Positions 58,801-64,000 of a stretch of DNA of 64,000 nt are shown here, in pieces. The translations under genes and the position numbers were made by a program. Numbering within the stretch: position 1 is the first letter of the stretch; every line of letters begins with the position of its first letter. The stretch lies in NCBI RefSeq assembly GCF_040183065.1, contig NC_091119.1, positions 206,605,298-206,669,297 of the forward strand. Direction: 5' to 3'. This stretch comes from Periplaneta americana. Its lineage: Eukaryota; Arthropoda; Insecta; Blattodea; Blattidae. The notes under the pieces are model-generated. The model saw only the letters and a list, made by a program, of their open reading frames with translations. It was not told the origin of the DNA and did no database searches.

Positions 58801-60630
58801 AAGGAACTGAAGACATTTCTCTGGAGTGGCCTTGACCTTCAGAGTGGTGCAATAAATAAGATAAGGAGTGGAGATACATAAAGTTAAAGGATACTTAGAA
58901 GGGAGTTTTGTATCATAACTTAAATGTGAGGGGCTGGAAAAGTAAACAAACAAAACCTTTTGAAAGTGTTATCTTTACTACATTTTAAGAGGCTGTGAAA
59001 GGAAATAAAGTTATGTGGGGCAAAAATATCGTCACACCAGAGTCCTTGTCCACTAAAGCAGTAAATTAATAAAATAAATTAATTTGATTACTACTATTAG
59101 CTTTTGATTATTGTACCATTTAGTATCAAAGAAATATTAGCATTTATAGCCCACCCAAAAATCAAAAGCAGACTTAAAAAAAAAAACAAAGTGCCAGACA
59201 AAAATGGATTGCACCATTATTAAATTCAGCGCTAAAAGCTGAATTAGACGGATCTTACTTCGTGCAAGAAAAAATTTCACTGTTGTTCAGTATAATTAGT
59301 AAAATTTTGGAGTCGGAACGAATCCAAAAGGAACCAACCTTGATTATGATTATAATGATGATGATGATAATGATGACGGTGATGATGACTGTGTAACTTT
59401 TAACGTTATCACCGTTTCAAATTGTATCCCATTCTGGCCATATATGTATATATATTTAATCTTGAGATCGACGTAGGTAAATGAAAACGTTCATATTCCA
59501 ATATTAAAGCTGGTCTCTGGAGTATTTGAAACGCTGCAAGCTACACGATTTTGAATTAATTGATGGTACTTTATCCAATGTTTCTATTTCTTACTGTATT
59601 GTGACCCAAGTCCACTTTGAAGGGTCGGCCTGGATGGCGCAGTCGTATAGTACTGGCCTTTTGTGCCCGAGATTGCGGGTTCGATCCCGGCCCAAGTAAA
59701 TGGCATTTAAATGTGCTTAAATGCGACAGGCTCATGTCAGTACATTTACTGGCATGTAAAAGAACTCCTGCGGGACAAAATTCCGGCACACCGGCGACGC
59801 TGATATAACCTCGGCAGTTGCGAGCGTCGTTAAATAAAATATAATTTAATTTTGTACGAAGGAATTGTGTCAGTACAAAGAAAATTATGAGATGACCTGA
59901 CTTTTAACTTCTATTCCAGCAGAAGAGAATACGAAAGGCCCAAATGATGGTGCAGAACGTGAAAGATTCGGGAATTACAGTGTGGTAAGTAGCTGCAACC
60001 ACAGGGAACGCCAAGAAAGCAAGTATTACACTAGATTGGCAAGCGAGATCATCTGACGGGCAGCTTCTATGTACTTTCCACAGATGTAAGATCATCCTGT
60101 TTACAGGATGAAGGAAACTTATAAGATTATTGTGTGTCTAACTTCATTACAAAGTGTTATATTATTCTTGATTTTGTCAGTGAGGCAATGTTTTACGTTA
60201 TTTTGTTCGTTTAGCTATGGTTTTAGCCTCTGTACTTGTATCCATTCAAAATTCTTCCTTAAGCGTTAATAATTTCCAAAAACAAGATCCAGACAATATA
60301 CTTTATTAAATTGTACAAATATTATACAAGTGATAAAATTGTGCGAACTACATTAAAGTCACTTTTACTTTTCAGTGCTTCGTGGAATGCGTGTTTAAAG
60401 AATTTAAGATGGTAAGTACGCTGGAATTTGGTGAATTCAGATGTTCAACACGGACCAAACCATCATAAATTATAAAATAATGATATTTTTTTAAATTTGG
60501 AACTATTTGTGATTATAGGCGGACTGCAATGGCAATGTCATCCCTGACGAAGCTATCAAATTTATGGACCCATCCACATTCGTTGAAAGCGACAAGCTCT
60601 GGAATGGAGTTCGCAATAAATGCTTCAAAG
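31029..60630 (+). CDS. Odorant-binding protein, Plus-C class (gene 2, first six exons)
   Basis: A secreted ligand-binding protein. Exons 31029-31101, 33648-33742, 56586-56700, 59920-59984, 60376-60411 and 60519-60630 join in frame (165 codons plus one base); all donors begin GTAAG, GTATG, GTGAG or GTAAC. The N-terminus [20 protein letters not shown] is a signal peptide, with likely cleavage after ADSA. A basic stretch ([14 protein letters not shown]) precedes a Cys pair (LCCEQ), an acidic run of eight Glu, EKC, a 38-residue spacer, then CFVEC (C2-x3-C3) and 41 residues to NKC (C4), with an extra Cys in ADCNGN. C5, C6 and the C-terminal Cys must lie right of the window; gene 1 shows what they should look like. 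Intron 2 is 22.8 kb and filled with transposons. No disabling change is visible. Another short exon hidden in intron 2 cannot be excluded. Confidence 0.85.
31108..32790. other. Intron 1 of OBP gene 2, with ATT/AAT microsatellites
   Basis: TTA repeats at 31268-31311 and AAT repeats at 32095-32123. No further element was identified. Confidence 0.5.
32795..33150 (+). pseudogene. Relic of a Cys-containing transposon-associated arthropod protein
   Basis: Interrupted frames read [18 protein letters not shown], then [20 protein letters not shown] and [14 protein letters not shown]. The pattern FN-x2-FG-x-PR-x2-TC-x2-C followed by a charged helix recurs in an uncharacterised, highly repeated arthropod protein. 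Stops and frameshifts show it is dead. Recognition is from memory. Confidence 0.45.
33648..33742 (+). CDS. OBP gene 2, exon 2
   Basis: After TTCTTGTTCCAG it completes the Ala codon and reads [20 protein letters not shown] then [11 protein letters not shown], ending in phase 0 before GTGAGG. It is hydrophilic, Ser- and Arg-rich, with no cysteine. Confidence 0.8.
33951..34009. repeat. TATTA microsatellite (first of three)
   Basis: Pure TATTA units abutting the SINE head. Confidence 0.95.
34010..34302 (+). mobile_element. tRNA-derived SINE with TATTA tail
   Basis: It starts with a tRNA-like head (A box GTAGCTCAGTTGG, B box GGGTTCGATCCC). A body follows (CCGGGTCTTTCCCGGGGGTA, CTTTACCTCCATGCCCCCCA), and it ends in TTTTA plus TATTA repeats (34303-34366). 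The same TATTA repeat also precedes it. Confidence 0.85.
34303..34366. repeat. TATTA microsatellite (second)
   Basis: Array between the SINE and the LINE fragment, with one TACTA variant. Confidence 0.95.
34367..34652 (+). mobile_element. LINE 3' fragment (NLRVP family)
   Basis: It encodes [20 protein letters not shown] through [18 protein letters not shown] to MNFRVP with no stop over about 90 codons, then GTCAGTAAGTAAGTA. TATTA arrays flank both sides. Confidence 0.85.
34653..34728. repeat. TATTA microsatellite (third)
   Basis: Array following the LINE fragment tail. Confidence 0.9.
34729..35352. repeat. Dispersed repeat with internal palindromes, copy 2
   Basis: It matches 15503-16105 with about 50 extra bases (AGCCAATGACAAATCACC region) that copy 1 lacks. 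It starts CGCTCGACCATGCC and ends GGCTCGTTGCATAATGTA. Confidence 0.75.
35353..35515. repeat. TATCA / ATATC microsatellite
   Basis: Runs of CATAT and TATCA units with length variants. Confidence 0.92.
36460..36536. repeat. CAGA and CATA microsatellite within Helitron
   Basis: (CAGA)n followed by (CATA)n; a shorter (CAGA)n is at the equivalent place in the second Helitron (about 44680). Confidence 0.9.
36661..36714. repeat. TTA microsatellite
   Basis: Pure TTA repeats between the Helitron end and the LINE. Confidence 0.9.
36716..38702 (+). mobile_element. Non-LTR retrotransposon (NLRVP family), longest copy, disabled
   Basis: The 5'-truncated ORF2 covers the whole reverse transcriptase. The first open part (36779-37519) reads [53 protein letters not shown] and [13 protein letters not shown], ending at a TAG where Gln is expected. 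It continues [14 protein letters not shown] and loses the frame at about 37690. The second open part (37845-38591) has the catalytic [60 protein letters not shown] and [15 protein letters not shown], then a stop, and ends NLRVP. The tail is AGTAGG plus TTA repeats. No endonuclease domain remains. The clade (RTE-like or other) is undecided. Confidence 0.9.
38703..38758. repeat. TTA microsatellite tail
   Basis: Follows the LINE 3' end directly. Confidence 0.92.
38759..39640 (+). mobile_element. Internally deleted LINE (NLRVP family)
   Basis: Near 39031-39135 frames read [20 protein letters not shown] and KELARC, the start of an AP-endonuclease domain. The sequence then jumps to the RT C-terminus ([10 protein letters not shown]-like, [20 protein letters not shown]) and the usual 3' end. 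About 270 bp before it may be the 5' UTR. A G14 run lies at 39482-39495. A hAT-like MITE interrupts it. Confidence 0.65.
39278..39439. mobile_element. hAT-like MITE, 162 bp
   Basis: CAGCGGTCATCAG...GACCACTG termini with a perfect 8-bp duplication ATATAGAG (39270-39277, 39440-39447). Removing one copy restores the LINE sequence AATGCATATAGAGTGTTAGT. The interior is GC-richer than its surroundings. Confidence 0.85.
39982..40178. mobile_element. MITE of the AGGCTGGTTCACAATAAAC family
   Basis: Terminal repeats AGGCTGGTTCACAATAAACC are inverted at the right end. The arms continue as GGAAACG/GAGAACG-type runs. It is the short relative of 8654-9536. Confidence 0.85.
40507..40547. repeat. TAT microsatellite
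   Basis: Pure ATT repeats. Confidence 0.9.
40697..42623. mobile_element. Foldback-type element with iterated terminal motif and minisatellite core
   Basis: The left end carries GGCATAGTTGCGCCCCG three times (40703, 40744 with one change, 40787). The right end carries its inverse four times (42455, 42499, 42542, 42606), two of them diverged. TATTTTAAC occurs just outside each end (40688-40696, 42624-42632), a possible 9-bp target duplication as in Mutator-like elements. The centre is an 81-bp minisatellite. No ORF is present. It lies in intron 2 of OBP gene 2. Confidence 0.7.
41182..42361. repeat. 81-bp minisatellite, 14.5 copies
   Basis: Units begin CAGTTAATAAAGTACTGCC and include CATGGTGTTCATTTTAACGG. 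They differ only at about four positions (AAAG/AAAA, CTGCC/CTCCC, ATTG/ATCG, CAC/CAT). Units starting at 41830, 41911 and 41992 repeat identically as 42073, 42154 and 42235, a three-unit higher-order repeat. Confidence 0.97.
42905..43127. mobile_element. MITE, copy 1
   Basis: CCATAGTGGGCCAAGCGCCA at the left is inverted at the right (TGGCGCTTGGCCCACTATGG). No gene inside. Confidence 0.75.
43844..43999. mobile_element. MITE, copy 2 (inverted, truncated)
   Basis: It matches the reverse complement of 42905-43127 from CCATAGTTTAATGAAG to the terminus CCCACTATGG. One end is missing. Confidence 0.65.
44030..44140. repeat. TATTA / CATTA microsatellite
   Basis: TATTA units with a CATTA sub-block inside Helitron copy 2. 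Confidence 0.92.
45160..46020 (-). mobile_element. LINE (NLRVP family), 5'-truncated
   Basis: The minus-strand ORF 45179-45715 reads [20 protein letters not shown] to MNLRVP without a stop. Upstream codons add [27 protein letters not shown] and one internal stop at SRD. TAA repeats (45122-45158) form the tail. Confidence 0.88.
46040..46110. repeat. AAT/ATT microsatellite
   Basis: A short AAT block abutting a longer ATT block. Confidence 0.9.
46490..47306 (+). pseudogene. Tc1-like transposase relic
   Basis: Broken frames read [20 protein letters not shown], then 46910-47218 reads [20 protein letters not shown] and [20 protein letters not shown], followed by [17 protein letters not shown]. 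Second Asp and final Glu are 34 residues apart (DD34E) and intact, but the first catalytic region is scrambled by frameshifts and stops. No TIRs were found. Confidence 0.82.
47587..47630. repeat. TTA microsatellite
   Basis: Pure ATT repeats. Confidence 0.9.
47820..47934 (+). mobile_element. LINE 3' end
   Basis: GGCGTAGAAGACAAAGCCCC then GATGGCCTTAACACCACCAG and AATAAATAAAT resemble the LINE tail at 4670-4732. Confidence 0.5.
47935..48595. repeat. 33-bp minisatellite of ATT/GTT type, about 18 units
   Basis: The unit AATAATATTACTATTACTAT followed by TATTATTGTTGTT recurs, with a variant carrying GTTATGAATATTAC. It ends in pure ATT. The unit is a multiple of 3, which keeps a spurious 311-codon frame open. 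Confidence 0.93.
48600..49229. other. Intron 2 sequence, nothing recognised
   Basis: No domain, terminal repeat or RNA gene found. Confidence 0.4.
49230..49690 (+). mobile_element. LINE fragment, RT C-terminus, degraded
   Basis: Shifted frames read [37 protein letters not shown] and [16 protein letters not shown], like the region after the RT domain of a third LINE family (LLYGCQTWSLT type). Confidence 0.5.
49778..49827. repeat. TA dinucleotide repeat
   Basis: A TA run of about 25 units directly at the mariner insertion site. Confidence 0.95.
49828..51388 (-). mobile_element. Mariner-like transposon, DD41D type, with about 110-bp TIRs
   Basis: Ends CAGGGTGTATCAAAAATACG and its exact inverse are flanked by TA. 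The inverted arms match for about 110 bp with only a few differences, reaching to CTTTGTTTCCCCGTTA. It is 1561 bp with one transposase gene on the minus strand. High arm identity suggests a fairly recent insertion. It is in intron 2 of OBP gene 2. Confidence 0.9.
49987..51067 (-). pseudogene. Mariner-like transposase, frameshifted
   Basis: Part 1 (from 51067 or 51052): [56 protein letters not shown], a two-part HTH DNA-binding region. Part 2: [36 protein letters not shown] (first Asp). Part 3 (from 50475): [16 protein letters not shown] (second Asp) and [17 protein letters not shown] (third Asp). 41 residues lie between the second and third Asp, as in the DD41D (rosa-like) group. At least two frame breaks separate the parts; catalytic residues are all present. 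Confidence 0.88.
52647..52910 (-). mobile_element. tRNA-derived SINE, full length
   Basis: Minus strand: A box TGGAGTAACGG, B box GGTTCGAATCCC, body CCTGGGTTTTCCCTCAACCC and GGACTCATTTCACC, with a T/A-rich tail. Flanked by TCGCGCTCGAGATA (52633-52646, 52911-52924). Confidence 0.92.
53118..53405 (-). mobile_element. SINE with roughly 22-bp target duplication
   Basis: GTGGCGCTACACCCCGTGAA to GAGGACTCGGACCAGCGCGC; a tRNA-like promoter reads on the minus strand at the right end. The flanks share AACRTTTCCTGCTATTARTR (53096-53117, 53406-53427). I recall this as a widespread insect repeat. Confidence 0.82.
53428..53850 (+). pseudogene. C-terminal relic of a multi-copy arthropod protein
   Basis: Frames read [36 protein letters not shown], then (shifted) [13 protein letters not shown] and [20 protein letters not shown], followed by [19 protein letters not shown] and a stop. 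I recognise the DEHGERFHQDI / MLADYCWTL signature as the C-terminus of a repeated, uncharacterised arthropod protein. The N-terminal half of the same family is at 57860-58660. The SINE at 53118 inserted into it. Confidence 0.6.
54159..54221 (-). pseudogene. MADF domain start, truncated
   Basis: [20 protein letters not shown] then loss of the frame. (K/E)LV-x-LV-x-ER-x-(I/L)LYN is the beginning of a MADF domain, commonly the accessory gene of Harbinger elements. It lies about 210 bp inside the right terminus. Confidence 0.45.
54621..55224. mobile_element. Non-autonomous TIR element with TA duplication
   Basis: CTGGGTGTTC and TTGGGTGTTT ends, both followed by TTCAAAGTGTGTCATG, with TA on each side. 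Inner segments (TGTCAGAGAAGTTGC / GCAACTTCTCTGACA) are inverted too. Likely mariner-derived; no coding region. Confidence 0.7.
55400..55960 (+). pseudogene. Mariner-like transposase relic, internally deleted
   Basis: Start [18 protein letters not shown], then after deletion WPARSPDL (catalytic region, split by a hAT-like MITE at 55587) and [15 protein letters not shown] near the stop. Frameshifts are present. Confidence 0.65.
55587..55792. mobile_element. hAT-like MITE, about 205 bp
   Basis: CAGGGGCGTA...TACGCCCCTG termini. The flanks CCTGCAAG and GCTGCAAG give an 8-bp duplication with one mismatch. Removing it restores GTGGCCTGCAAGAAGCCCAG, the W-P-A-R-S-P codons of a mariner transposase. 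Confidence 0.82.
55961..56580. other. Intron 2 end of OBP gene 2
   Basis: A short inverted pair around CCGGTACCGG (56101 and 56228, with TAGAAACTTAATT / AATTAAGTTTCTA arms) suggests a small foldback repeat. Nothing else recognised. Confidence 0.45.
56586..56700 (+). CDS. OBP gene 2, exon 3
   Basis: After GTTAGTTTCAG: LCCEQTY, eight Glu, [16 protein letters not shown], ending in phase 1 before GTAAGC. It carries the N-terminal cysteines. The GAG/GAA run is a trinucleotide-type repeat inside coding sequence. Confidence 0.82.
56745..57302. mobile_element. Foldback element built from the 115-bp repeat family
   Basis: The left arm (GTAAGTAATGTCATCAATTT on) is the inverse of the right arm (AATTAATGACATTACTTAC). 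The inner stem pairs 56897-57000 with 57015-57121 (AGAGAGCAG..., TCCGAACAAATGTAAC). The arms carry the same units as 1-290 and 62003-62375. It sits 45 bp after the exon 3 donor of OBP gene 2. Confidence 0.75.
57303..57859. other. Intron 3, nothing firm recognised
   Basis: 57641-57710 looks exon-like (good acceptor, open short frame) but no family match could be made. Confidence 0.3.
57860..58660 (-). pseudogene. N-terminal half of a multi-copy arthropod protein, frameshifted
   Basis: Minus strand: [80 protein letters not shown], then [32 protein letters not shown] and [14 protein letters not shown]. The C-x2-C sets in FCYICGE- and CYFC-type contexts, followed by LLHNGN, are recalled as the N-terminal half of a repeated, uncharacterised arthropod protein, the same family as the relic at 53428-53850. 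Several frameshifts and stops are present. Confidence 0.65.
58661..59620. other. Intron 3, GAT-rich microsatellite at 59345-59390
   Basis: A short (GAT)n-like run and otherwise AT-rich sequence with nothing recognised. Confidence 0.45.
59624..59850 (+). mobile_element. tRNA-derived SINE
   Basis: A box TGGCGCAGTCG, B box GGGTTCGATCCCGG; body AGGCTCATGTCAGTACATTT and TCCGGCACACCGGCGACGCT; tail AAATAAAATATAATTTAATT. Inverse copy at 28752-28984. It ends 70 bp before OBP exon 4. Confidence 0.88.
59920..59984 (+). CDS. OBP gene 2, exon 4
   Basis: After [29 protein letters not shown] then SV, ending in phase 0 before GTAAGT. It is a charged linker between the first cysteines and C2. Confidence 0.78.
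60376..60411 (+). CDS. OBP gene 2, exon 5 (36 nt)
   Basis: [12 protein letters not shown] between TTTTCAG and GTAAGT. It encodes the diagnostic C2-x3-C3 motif of OBPs. Confidence 0.85.
60519..60630 (+). CDS. OBP gene 2, exon 6
   Basis: [18 protein letters not shown], then [17 protein letters not shown], ending in phase 1 before GTAACT. It contains C4 and one additional Cys. The next exon should begin in phase 1, as the gene 1 exon at 4432 does. Confidence 0.85.
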
Positions 60631-60639
60631 GTAACTTAC

Positions 60640-61022
60640 TAAAAATATGAGTTATTTAACGTTGAAATTACACTCAAGTTATGCAACAGAAGTAGAAAGT
60701 TAATGTTATTCATAGCAAAAGAAGAAGTAAGTGATTATGCGTGCATGAGCTAATAATCTGAAATAATGATAGGCCTATTGGGTATGTGAACCTTGGGTTG
60801 CAATGAGTGCCTGGAATTTTTCTTCGGGTGTCATTTCCTGATATACATCATACAGTGATTAAAGAAGATAGATTATGACTTTACGTGTGATTTAAAAAAA
60901 AAAAAAAGAAATAGTAAAACGTTCATATTAACGTAGGTTCAATTTCGAAACGCTATGACCTACGGAACTGACCAAGCATATTGGGATTTAAATCAATGGC
61001 CTTTGAAAACAAGCCATGAAAT
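60640..61022. other. Intron 6 of OBP gene 2, start
   Basis: No further exon recognised. From about 60945 the foldback/115-bp repeat family begins (CATATTGGGATTTAAATCAA) and is then split by the SINE array. Confidence 0.45.
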
Positions 61023-62001
61023 ATATATTTTGATGTACCGAAGTACATATGATATTTCCATGCAGATGTTCTGCGTCATCACATGATGAAAGAGAGATGG
61101 AACGGAGAAAAATTCGCTCCGGCGCCGGGATTTTAACCCGGCGTGGCTTAGTGGATAAAGCATCAGCACGTAGAGCTGAAAACCCGGGTTCAAATCCCGG
61201 CGCCGGAGCGAATTTTCTCCGTTCCATCTCTCTTTCATCATGTGATGACGCAGAATATCTGCATGGAAATATCATATGTACTTCGGTACATCAAAATATA
61301 TATGATATGCGTAATAAATCACTTTGTGATTTAAGACGGCGCCAATACCGTCGGATCCCGGCCAATCAGTCACTCATCTGAGTGCACCTCAACACATGTA
61401 TGGACTTCGGTCCTGCGTTCATAGACATCTATGACGTAGTGCAGAGGGCGGCCACTAGAGGGAACCCAAGAGATGGAGCTTAATCTGAGACGATTCTAAA
61501 CGGCGTCGGGATTGTATCCGGCGTAGCTTAGTGGATAAAGCATCAGCAAGTAGAGCTGAAAACCCGGGTTCAAATCCCGGCGCCGGAGCGAATTTTTCTC
61601 CGTTCCATCTCTCTTTCATCATGTGATGACGCAGAATATCTGCATGGAAATATCATATGTACTTCGGTACATCAAAATATATATGATATGCGTAATAAAT
61701 CACTTTGTGATTTAAGACGGCGCCAATACCGTCGGATCCCGGCCAATCAGTCACTCATCTGAGTGCACCTCAACACATGTATGGACTTCGGTCCTGCGTT
61801 CATAGACATCTATGACGTAGTGCAGAGGGCGGCCACTAGAGGGAACCCAAGAGATGGAGCTTAATCTGAGACGATTCTAAACGGCGTCGGGATTGTATCC
61901 GGCGTGGCTTAGTGGATAAAGCATCAGCACGTAGAGCTGAAAACCCGGGTTCAAATCCCGGCGCCGGAGCGAATTTTTCTCCGTTCCATCTCTCTTTCAT
62001 C
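61023..62001 (+). mobile_element. Three-headed SINE array in one insertion, with palindromic 5' arm
   Basis: tRNA-like heads at 61137-61207, 61517-61587 and 61898-61968 repeat with a 380-bp period. Each folds as a tRNA: TCCGGCG/CGCCGGA acceptor, GCTT/AAGC D stem, TCAGC/GCTGA anticodon stem, B box GGTTCAAATCC. The anticodon loop has C or A instead of T33, so these are SINE promoters, not working tRNAs. The first 110 bp are the exact inverse of the 110 bp after the first head. One duplication, AAGCCATGAAAT (61011-61022, 62002-62013), flanks the whole block. Confidence 0.85.
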
Positions 62002-62002
62002 A

Positions 62003-62375
62003 AGCCATGAAATGTTTCATGTAAAACAATTTTTATCTCGGAAAAGAAGCAAAAACGAGCAAAATTGTATTAAACTTTTTTGTTCAAAATATCTCAAAGA
62101 ACAACTCCTTGAAAAACACTCTTTAAAAGGTTTTATACAAAACAATTTTTATTTCGGAAGGGAAGCAAAAACGAGCAAAATTTCATTAAACTTTTTGTTC
62201 GAAATATCTCAAAGGACAACCCCCTGAAGAACACGCTTTGAAATGTTTTATGTTAAACAATGTTTATCTCGGAAAAAGAGCAAAAACGAGCAAAATTGTA
62301 TTAAACGTTTTTGTTTCAAATATCTCACAGAATAACCCCCTGAAATTAATGACATTTACTATTTATTCTGTATAT
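62003..62375. repeat. 115-bp degenerate tandem repeat, right block
   Basis: Three units with TTTTTATCTCGG and AAGCAAAAACGAGCAAAATT phrases, ending CTGAAATTAATGACA. Confidence 0.8.
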
Positions 62376-63017
62376 GTGTCACGGCGGCCCTTGATATTCC
62401 TACATTTGGTACCCCCTTCATCATTATCCTTCTTCTTTTTATCTCTATCATTATCTGTACATCTTAATAAATACTTAGTTTAGTAATAAAACTTAATACA
62501 AGATATACCCCCTGTCATTGCTTTCACCGTACCTGAACTTTTATAGTCCCTTCCTTATCATCTGTATTACTATATGTTCATACTTACGTCTTTATTATCT
62601 ATCCTTATTTACTATCATCCCGCAAGAGTTCTTCCACTATTACAGACACTTCAAAAGAATCTCTATACCTTATTTTTTTTTTAATTCCTCTATCCCTCTC
62701 GGTTCATCACAACTACATTCTCTTAATACTTCTCTTACACAACTTTTCCAGTCTACCTATTACTTTTCTTTTATTCTTATTCTTCTAAGTTCTCCTTCGT
62801 TCAATCTAAATATCCATCGTTTCTCCTCCTCTTTTACTTTAACATCACTATATTAGAATATTCGATTTGATACCCAGTTTCCCCTCAGTTCCTGTCATTG
62901 TTTAATACATTTCCACAAGCTATGTTCATTTCTGCCTCTTAGATATAGTCACACTGTCCTATCCTACAACACACTTCTTCAATCTCCATTAAGCTTTTCT
63001 TTATCTCTTCAAATGTA

Positions 63018-63822
63018 CAGGGTGTCCACATGAAACCTTTACAACTTCAAGTGTAAGTAAAAAAATTATTGAGACACGATATCTGAATGCGGTTTTATGG
63101 GAATTTTGTTGCATTGTTGAAATTCTTTCTTTTTTTTTTTTTGTTTCAAATGTGAATTTTTGTGAAATCTGACATTGAAGGAGATGTGGATACCTCAGCA
63201 GATGGCACAATGTGTATCCTGGTTTATCGACACACGATCAGTAAGCCCTGGTAAGTCCATTCTCTGTGCCACCAGGGAATTGAACTTGGCACGTTCGACT
63301 ATCCACAAAGCCCTTTACAAGAATCTGAGGCTGTTTGCGAACAAAGTTCAGGTAGAGAAAGCTCTTCAGCCTGATGATCGTGCACGCCGCACAGCATTTG
63401 CTGTCGACATGCTGGCTAGAATTGATGCCGAGGAAGGCTTTCTTGCACGTGTTCAATGTCCTCCACACTTGTGCTTTTCCGCCCACTACCTTTCTGTCTC
63501 AGCACACTCCCACTCTCTATAAATTTTCGATGTCACCCCCCGAATTATTGGCCGTGATGGCGGTTCTTTTCCATATTGGGTCCGGACGTGAAGCTGACCC
63601 TGTGTTTCTGATCGTGCCTCGATAAACCAGGATACACATTGTGCCATGTCCACTGCCACATTTCAGATTTCACCAAAATTTACAATCCAATGCACTCATT
63701 TTAACAATCCAAAAAAATTCCCACAAACCTTTTGTCAGTTTCTGAAAACCACATTCAGGTATCGTGTCTCAATAATTTGTTAGTTACACGTGAAGTTGTA
63801 CGTGTTTCATGTGGACACCCGG
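63018..63822 (+). mobile_element. Non-autonomous mariner-like element, right block
   Basis: Same element and same insertion site as 893-1737. The ORF 63175-63522 reads MWIPQQMAQCVSWFIDTRSV, ELNLARSTIHKALYKNLRLF and MLARIDAEEGFLARVQC. The right terminus has CCGGG for CAGGG. It carries CTGTGCCAC just before the LNLARS segment that the left copy lacks. Confidence 0.78.
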
Positions 63823-64000
63823 TATATCATTACATATATTTTGCTGTACAATGTACAAAGCCATCTCTAATTGTGAAACTGATATAATGACAAACTTCTG
63901 TAATGTTATACAAATGTTTATTACATTCAATTCAATTAACTCATAAGTCTGAAGAGTGTTCCTCTAAGTGGTGATGAACTGTCACTGCATTTTATCATAT

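Larger units (their letters stand above)
62003..64000. repeat. Paralogous intronic block, right copy
   Basis: Matches 1-3000 without the 1771-2854 insertion and runs off the window end (GCATTTTATCATAT against 2988-3001). See the left copy for context. Confidence 0.8.

Noticed and set aside
61137-61968. Three cloverleaf-forming tRNA genes
   Set aside because: They lack T33, occur in a tandem array with SINE bodies and sit in a retroelement insertion; treated as SINE promoters.

Overview
The window is eukaryotic, AT-rich and intron-dominated. It looks like an insect genome, most likely a cockroach or close relative (Blattodea). That rests on several tRNA-derived SINE families, a non-LTR retrotransposon family whose ORF ends in NLRVP, and many PIF/Harbinger, Tc1/mariner, hAT and Helitron relics. 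The order is inferred from recollection of these repeats; no search was run.

The host content is two tandem genes on the + strand for odorant-binding proteins (OBPs) of the Plus-C class. Gene 1 is represented by its last three coding exons (4432-4532, 5801-5828, 10161-10216). Gene 2 is represented by its promoter (TATA box at 30978) and first six coding exons (31029-31101, 33648-33742, 56586-56700, 59920-59984, 60376-60411, 60519-60630); its last exons lie beyond the right edge. Taken together the two halves show the full Plus-C cysteine pattern: C2-x3-C3, C3-x41-C4, C4a-x9-C5, C5-x8-C6, Pro directly after C6, then one more Cys. The intron phases are compatible throughout. Gene 2 covers at least 30 kb because intron 2 alone is 22.8 kb.

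The two ends of the window are paralogous. Bases 1-3000 (inside gene 1, upstream of its third-last exon) and 62003-64000 (inside gene 2, after its sixth exon) carry the same intronic sequence, including the same mariner-like insertion. This points to tandem duplication of an OBP gene with its intron. One transposon (1771-2854) is present only in the left copy, so it inserted after the duplication.

The rest is nested transposable elements. 10.2-31 kb (between the genes): LINE fragments, a Helitron 3' end, and a nearly complete Harbinger (17018-23359) that cut a LINE in two and was itself invaded by another LINE, a Tc1-like element and a mariner-like element; then a SINE array, a hAT relic and a second Harbinger-like relic. 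31-56 kb (introns 1-2 of gene 2): Helitrons, a LINE with a recognisable reverse transcriptase, a 1.9-kb foldback element holding a 14.5-copy 81-bp minisatellite, a Tc1 relic, and a mariner with about 110-bp terminal repeats. 56.7-64 kb: foldback elements, a multi-copy arthropod gene relic and a three-headed SINE array. No transposon gene here appears fully intact.
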